Source: Hofstenia miamia (lineage: Eukaryota > Xenacoelomorpha > Acoela). Taken from it: DNA of 64,000 nt. The stretch lies in the NCBI GenBank assembly GCA_004352715.1, contig SCFE01000104.1, positions 871,771-935,770 of the forward strand. Reading direction: 5' to 3'. The position numbers and the translations under genes are program-made. The stretch's first letter is position 1, and each line of letters begins with the position of its first letter. The notes under the pieces were generated by a model that did not search any database, was not told where the DNA came from, and was given only the letters and a program-made list of their open reading frames with translations. This document shows, in pieces, positions 60,221 through 64,000 of this stretch.

Positions 60221-61741
60221 ATGAGATCTTCAAAGCACAATGCTTACACAATATTAGCTTCCTTACAGGACAGTGGAAGCTCCTCTGATTTACAAAGTTC
60301 AGACGAAGGTCAAAGAATGTCTCCAATTACAACCAGTTCTGATTCAGATGACTCACTCTCAAGAGATGATGCTAATTTGAACACAAATACTTCTGACAGT
60401 AGTGGAAGATCTACTGACAATGTAATGATTGCAAAAGACGGGACTGAATGGACATCTGCAATTGATTATACCACATTTCAGAAGACTTCAGTTGCGAATA
60501 TACTTAGACACAAAGGCGGACCAACTCCGTTCATCTGTAATCGTGTTGAAGAAATCAATGATGTCTTTTTTGAAATTTTTGGTCATTCAAGTGTTGATGG
60601 TTTGCTTAGATTCACCAATCAGCATATAATGCAATCCCCTAATTCAACAGAGTTATTGATTTCAGAAGACGAAATTTTAGCATACATTGGCCTTACAATT
60701 GCAAGAGGAGTATACAAAGGACGTGATGAGCCACGTCGCAGTTTATGGAATTTAGAGTCTGGCAGACCTATATTTTCTGCAACAATGAGCATTGCAAGAT
60801 ACGAATTCATCACCAAACATTTGCGTTTTGATGACAAGAATACTAGATCAGCTCGCAAAGCAAGTGATAAATTTTGTCATATTAGAAGTTTATGGGACAA
60901 TGTAATTGAAAATGCAGCTAAATGTTATAAACCCTACAATAACGTTACTGTTGATGAGCAACTGATGGGATGTCGCACAAGATGCCCATTTACGCAGTAC
61001 ATGTCCTCAAAACCGGACAAGTTTGGCATCAAATTTTGGCTTCTTTGCTGCTCAGAAAGCTCTTACGTGCTTGGTGGTTTCCCTTATCTTGGCCGTGATG
61101 AAAGCAGGCCACAAAACTGTGGTTTAGGAGAGCACATTATTCTGAAAATAATGGAACCTTACTTTGAGTTGGGATTGAATGTAACAGCAGACAATTTCTT
61201 CTCCTCACTATCAGTTTGCAAAAGGCTCCTTCAGAAAAAGACAACATACTTGGGAACAATTCGTTCAAACCGTAGAGAAGTTCCTAAAGAATTAAATGCT
61301 CCTAAGGATCTATTCAATAGCACATATGTTCAAGATAAAGATTCAAATGTGATTCTAGTGAGCTATCAAGCCAAACGGAATAAAAATGTTCTTTTGATAT
61401 CTACTATGCACTCATTTCCTCAAACAGGTCTTGCGCCAAAGTTCAAACCTCAAATGGTACTCGACTATAATAAAACAAAAGGCGGAGTTGATACTGCAGA
61501 TCAAATGCTCAAGTACTATACATCAAGGACGGCTACACGAAGGTGGCCTGTAAACGTTTTTGGAAATATTGTAGACATTGCATGTCTAAATTCTTTCATA
61601 ATTTGCAAAAAATTAAAGTTGTTCAAAAACTCTCGTCGTGAATTTTTAATAGAACTCTCTAAAAAACTGTATTCACGAAAGAAAAGGCCATCAAACATCG
61701 ATACCTACTGCTATCCAGGAAAAAATGAGAATTCTGGATAA
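60221..61741 (+). CDS. piggyBac transposase (DDD), 506 aa, cut short before its Cys-rich domain
   Basis: The enzyme cuts and pastes the element at TTAA sites. Layout: Ser/Asp-rich, acidic N-terminus (residues 1-70); dimerisation/DNA-binding region including SVANILRHKGGPTPF; RNase H-like catalytic domain. The catalytic aspartates are visible as D245 (TVDEQLMG), D324 (TADNFFSS) and D424 (GGVDTADQM), with D427 beside the last. The spacings of 79 and 100 residues agree closely with those of the Trichoplusia enzyme. The core has no stops or frameshifts over 1.5 kb, so it is recent and possibly active. The frame ends at 61739-61741 after YPGKNENSG. The cysteine-rich C-terminal domain follows in the +1 frame (61725-61886), so the protein as written lacks it. 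An A6 run (61720-61725) is the likely site of the shift. Confidence 0.93.
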   Translation: MRSSKHNAYTILASLQDSGSSSDLQSSDEGQRMSPITTSSDSDDSLSRDDANLNTNTSDSSGRSTDNVMIAKDGTEWTSAIDYTTFQKTSVANILRHKGGPTPFICNRVEEINDVFFEIFGHSSVDGLLRFTNQHIMQSPNSTELLISEDEILAYIGLTIARGVYKGRDEPRRSLWNLESGRPIFSATMSIARYEFITKHLRFDDKNTRSARKASDKFCHIRSLWDNVIENAAKCYKPYNNVTVDEQLMGCRTRCPFTQYMSSKPDKFGIKFWLLCCSESSYVLGGFPYLGRDESRPQNCGLGEHIILKIMEPYFELGLNVTADNFFSSLSVCKRLLQKKTTYLGTIRSNRREVPKELNAPKDLFNSTYVQDKDSNVILVSYQAKRNKNVLLISTMHSFPQTGLAPKFKPQMVLDYNKTKGGVDTADQMLKYYTSRTATRRWPVNVFGNIVDIACLNSFIICKKLKLFKNSRREFLIELSKKLYSRKKRPSNIDTYCYPGKNENSG

Positions 61742-61886
61742 TACAGAAAAGTATCCTGAAGCGAAAAACCGAAAATCTTGTTGCATTTGTAAAAAAAACA
61801 AATCAACCAAAAATTGCAGCATTTGTAAAAAAACCACATGTGGTCCTTGTGCGCTGATTATTTGTAAAAATTGTTCATCAACATAA
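61725..61886 (+). CDS. piggyBac transposase C-terminal Cys-rich domain, +1 frame
   Basis: In the +1 frame relative to the transposase, this overlaps its end and runs to TAA at 61884-61886. It contains four close cysteine pairs in order: CCIC, CSIC, CGPC and CKNC. This is the cross-brace zinc-binding domain that follows the catalytic core in piggyBac transposases and binds the transposon ends. An ATG exists at 61725, but the domain surely belongs to the upstream ORF. Loss of one A in the A6 run would join the frames, so this is either a real recent mutation, a homopolymer sequencing error, or frameshifting. Confidence 0.85.
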   Translation: MRILDNTEKYPEAKNRKSCCICKKNKSTKNCSICKKTTCGPCALIICKNCSST

Positions 61887-61968
61887 TGCTTTAGCTTTTT
61901 AATTGTTTGCACTATAAAAATTACTGTATTGAATAATATCTACACCTAATATCCAGTATATTTTTTAA

Positions 61969-61992
61969 AAGGTCAATTGACCAGGTTGTGCA
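61969..61992 (-). repeat. piggyBac internal 24-bp inverted repeat, right copy
   Basis: Exact inverse of 60131-60154, placed 21 bp inside the right TIR. Confidence 0.9.
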
Positions 61993-62013
61993 TTTTAAGT
62001 AGTTTGATTTTTC

Positions 62014-62026
62014 ATGCATTCTAGGG
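62014..62026 (-). repeat. piggyBac right 13-bp TIR
   Basis: atgcattctaggg directly before TTAA. Confidence 0.95.
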
Positions 62027-62030
62027 TTAA

Positions 62031-62935
62031 GGTTTATGTTTTTGCACGCAAATGCTAGTCTTTTTAAGATGGTGTTTATTAATGGAAAAGCATAAAATTG
62101 TTCAAAAATGGTTTCTATCGTTTGAAAAACACTAAAAAATTATTTTTTATTGCAAAGACCCCATAAAATGTCTGCGAGTTCATATTATGCTTAGTTCGTT
62201 TGTGAAACCACGCTGAGTATAAAATAGGTTACTTAAATATCAATTCTAGTATATTATGTTAACTGCGACCGAATTCATCACAGCTCAACGAAGGGTCGTG
62301 TTATATTTTGCATAGATGGACGCAGGTGTAATTTTTTATAACCAAATTACACCGCACCCGCAGTGAGTGGGTCTGCACCCCCATGTCTGTTAGAAAAATT
62401 CCCCACAACGCACCCTCTATTTTCTAAATGTCGCCTGTCATTTCAATCAATTAAGCCAAAAAGTGTCAATCTGTTAATTTTGTTTAATTAAGTGAATAAT
62501 GTCAAATGTATTATATTATATAGATTTCGTAGTATAATTAATATTGTATTAGTTTAGTATTACACATTTAACAAAATAAAAACACTGCACTGCAGCCCAC
62601 GCGGGTAAACCCTCACCCTCGTTCATCTTTGTTATTTAGTTATTTATATGTTAGTTGATGTAAATGGAATCTACAGGTGTTAGGGGATACGGGCACACAG
62701 ACATTTTATGCAGTATTAAATCTAGGATTGAAATTCCGCGGTACTGATTCCACCTAAGTCCGCCTCATGGTTGCAACCATTTTGGTTTTTTGCAAACACA
62801 CAATTTTACACCTTAGCGGAATGCCTCTCTATCAAACAAAATATATTATAAGCAACTAAAGAAAATACATGAGCCAGATCATTCCTGATCAAAATGTGCT
62901 GATCACATGTATGAATTTCACGTCTACCTTTTCAG
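62031..62935. other. AT-rich non-coding DNA
   Basis: Two short GC-richer patches (62325-62415, 62585-62630), unidentified. No gene supported. Confidence 0.5.
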
Positions 62936-63063
62936 TTCTATGATCATTTCCACAGATGAAACCAGAGATGGACTTTTGCAGAAAATTTTGGCCGGCGCCC
63001 AGCATTGCACACTTAAATCAGTACCTACAGTCAGGAATTTGGACAAAAAAGTTAGATCAGGGC
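62936..63063 (+). CDS. Candidate exon with a WH2-like sequence
   Basis: An acceptor-like cgtctaccttttcag precedes an open frame reading STDETRDGLLQKILAGAQ, then HCTLKSVPTVRNLDKKVR. The R-x-x-LL-x-x-I-x-x-G...LK-x-V order resembles an actin-binding WH2 motif (as in WASP/WIP or Cobl). It has two to four extra residues between G and LK, so the match is loose. Donors are weak (gtatta at 63064, or gtacct at 63021). It may be an exon of a cytoskeletal gene or a chance frame. Confidence 0.25.
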
Positions 63064-63242
63064 GTATTACTAAATGTATTTTTGTCTCATTTTAGTTCTA
63101 CCTGTTTTATGGTATATTAGCCTAATGCTGTTGTTCCGGGGAAAAATTACTTCTCGGAAAGTAACTCGTAGACTCTTCACTGATCTTATGTACTGGTATG
63201 AGTATCAAAACTCTTTTGCTCACACGCCTACTCTTGACCAAA

Positions 63243-63259
63243 TATATATATATATATAT
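63243..63259. repeat. (TA)n microsatellite at the start of Penelope fragment 3
   Basis: Short TA run. Confidence 0.9.
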
Positions 63260-63261
63260 TG

Positions 63262-64000
63262 AAACAGCAACAATAACACAAGACAGAATTTTATGTAAGA
63301 TATGTGGATGATATATTTTAAATATTTGATAACCAAGAAAAAGCTAAAGAAGTTTTCAATTACCTAAACAACGTTTTACCAGAGATCAAATTTACCATAG
63401 AAACTGAAGTCAACAACAAATTAAATTTTCTTGATGTGCGCATATATAACTATAACCACTATCATGAACCCATTGGCACATCAATTCAACAAATTCTGCA
63501 CTCTATATTCCATATAGCTTTTATTGCAGTAAAACATACAAACCTAACAACATAAAAGCATTATTTAATCGTACTAAACTACCATCATCAAGTTATCACA
63601 TTTAAGAGATGCCACTGAACAAATCGTTCAGACATTAAAGAAAAATGGTTATCCACACAGCATTATCAACAAGTTCTCAAATGAAATGTAATAATAATCA
63701 AACTAAAGCCCAAATAGAAAACGGTACAGATGAAACTAAGACTACTATATATTTGAAACTTTCCTAATCCAGTAACCAGGTCACTAAAGTAAAGAAAAAC
63801 GTTATAATAATGAACACCAAACTAAAGCAGACAAGGATAATACCAACATTTATATCATTTAAAACATCAAACATCATTAAAAACAAAGACCCAGTTCCGA
63901 AAAATCTAGTTTCTTCATTAATATATACGTGCCAATGTGATTATTGTAAAGAATCATACATCGAAAAAACTAAAAGACATCTTGGAACCGGAATAAAATA
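63262..64000 (+). mobile_element. Penelope-like element fragment 3, cut by the window end
   Basis: The forward frame gives EFYVRYVDDIF with the RT catalytic YVDD at 63301-63312. Next is EVFNYLNNVLPEIKFTIETE, then NNKLNFLDVRIYN (to about 63450). After frame breaks, LRDATEQIVQTLKKNGYPHS (about 63605) is the conserved linker. Near the end, LVSSLIYTCQCDYCKESYIE with KTKRHL begins the GIY-YIG endonuclease (the glycine of YIG is replaced by Glu). The first half of the RT is missing. Several stops make it inactive. The parts are in the same order as in fragments 1 and 2a, so all derive from related elements. Confidence 0.8.

Larger units (their letters stand above)
59942..62030 (+). mobile_element. 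piggyBac transposon, structurally complete
   Basis: TTAA target duplications (59942-59945 and 62027-62030) flank a 2081-bp element with perfect 13-bp TIRs ccctagaatgcat (59946-59958, inverted at 62014-62026). These are close to the classic piggyBac 13-bp ends. A perfect 24-bp internal inverted repeat with core ggtcaattgacc lies at 60131-60154 and 61969-61992. A related palindrome ggtcaaatgacc sits at 59964-59975. The spacer from TIR to internal repeat is asymmetric: about 170 bp on the left, 21 bp on the right. The single gene occupies 60221-61886. Confidence 0.95.

Noticed and set aside
1-64000. CRISPR arrays, bacterial operons, rRNA genes
   Set aside because: The tandem repeats lack spacers of CRISPR type, and no cas-like, ribosomal RNA or operon structure is visible. 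The window is animal nuclear DNA.

Overview
This is an AT-rich window (roughly 70% A+T by eye) from an animal nuclear genome. Three things point to that: a spliced first coding exon of a rhodopsin-like GPCR, many long (TA)n microsatellites, and metazoan-type transposable elements (CR1/L2-like, R4/Dong-like, Penelope-like, piggyBac, hAT-like, Tc1). I see no bacterial operons, CRISPR arrays, rRNA or convincing tRNA genes. Composition and TE mix suggest an aquatic invertebrate, but I cannot name the species. There are six N gaps (2400-3189, 21181-21930, 27702-27880, 30096-30585, 51765-51784, 57015-57590) plus isolated single Ns. All gaps but the first touch (TA)n tracts.

Layout. 1-3864: arms of a giant inverted repeat that runs off the left edge, followed by a 63-bp in-frame tandem repeat and a 74-bp minisatellite (to 4903). 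6.1-6.7 kb: promoter-like CCAAT/CRE block and a LINE 3' relic. 9.3-14.3 kb: three copies of a GTACGC-ended short element, one of them inserted in a Penelope-like relic. 14.4-20.4 kb: a nested retroelement cluster. Here a CR1/L2-like LINE ends in an (ATT)n tail, an oppositely oriented R4/Dong-like element sits inside that (ATT)n tract, and Penelope-like fragments lie head to head beyond it. 20940-21118: GPCR exon 1, with its intron running into a gap. 22-40 kb: mostly unique AT-rich non-coding DNA with a few short repeats, a piggyBac-type MITE, a 32-bp perfect palindrome with 8-bp flanking repeats, and a weak exon candidate.

41206-44939: a complete hAT-like DNA transposon with about 400-bp terminal inverted repeats and an exact 8-bp target duplication. 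Its broken transposase carries an internal tandem duplication and sits beside a captured LINE endonuclease fragment. 45-57 kb: sparse, with one membrane-type ORF, one exon candidate, a 294-bp duplication and an unclassified GC-richer block (52753-53918). 57.6-58.7 kb: a Tc1 deletion derivative and a foldback MITE. 59942-62030: a structurally complete piggyBac element (TTAA/13-bp TIR, 24-bp internal repeats, DDD transposase) whose C-terminal Cys-rich domain is shifted one base out of frame. 63243-64000: the start of another Penelope-like fragment, cut by the window end.

The only host gene I support with some confidence is the GPCR exon; other exon calls are tentative. The strongest stories are the microsatellite-mediated nesting at 14.4-20.4 kb, the rearranged hAT element, and the nearly intact piggyBac.
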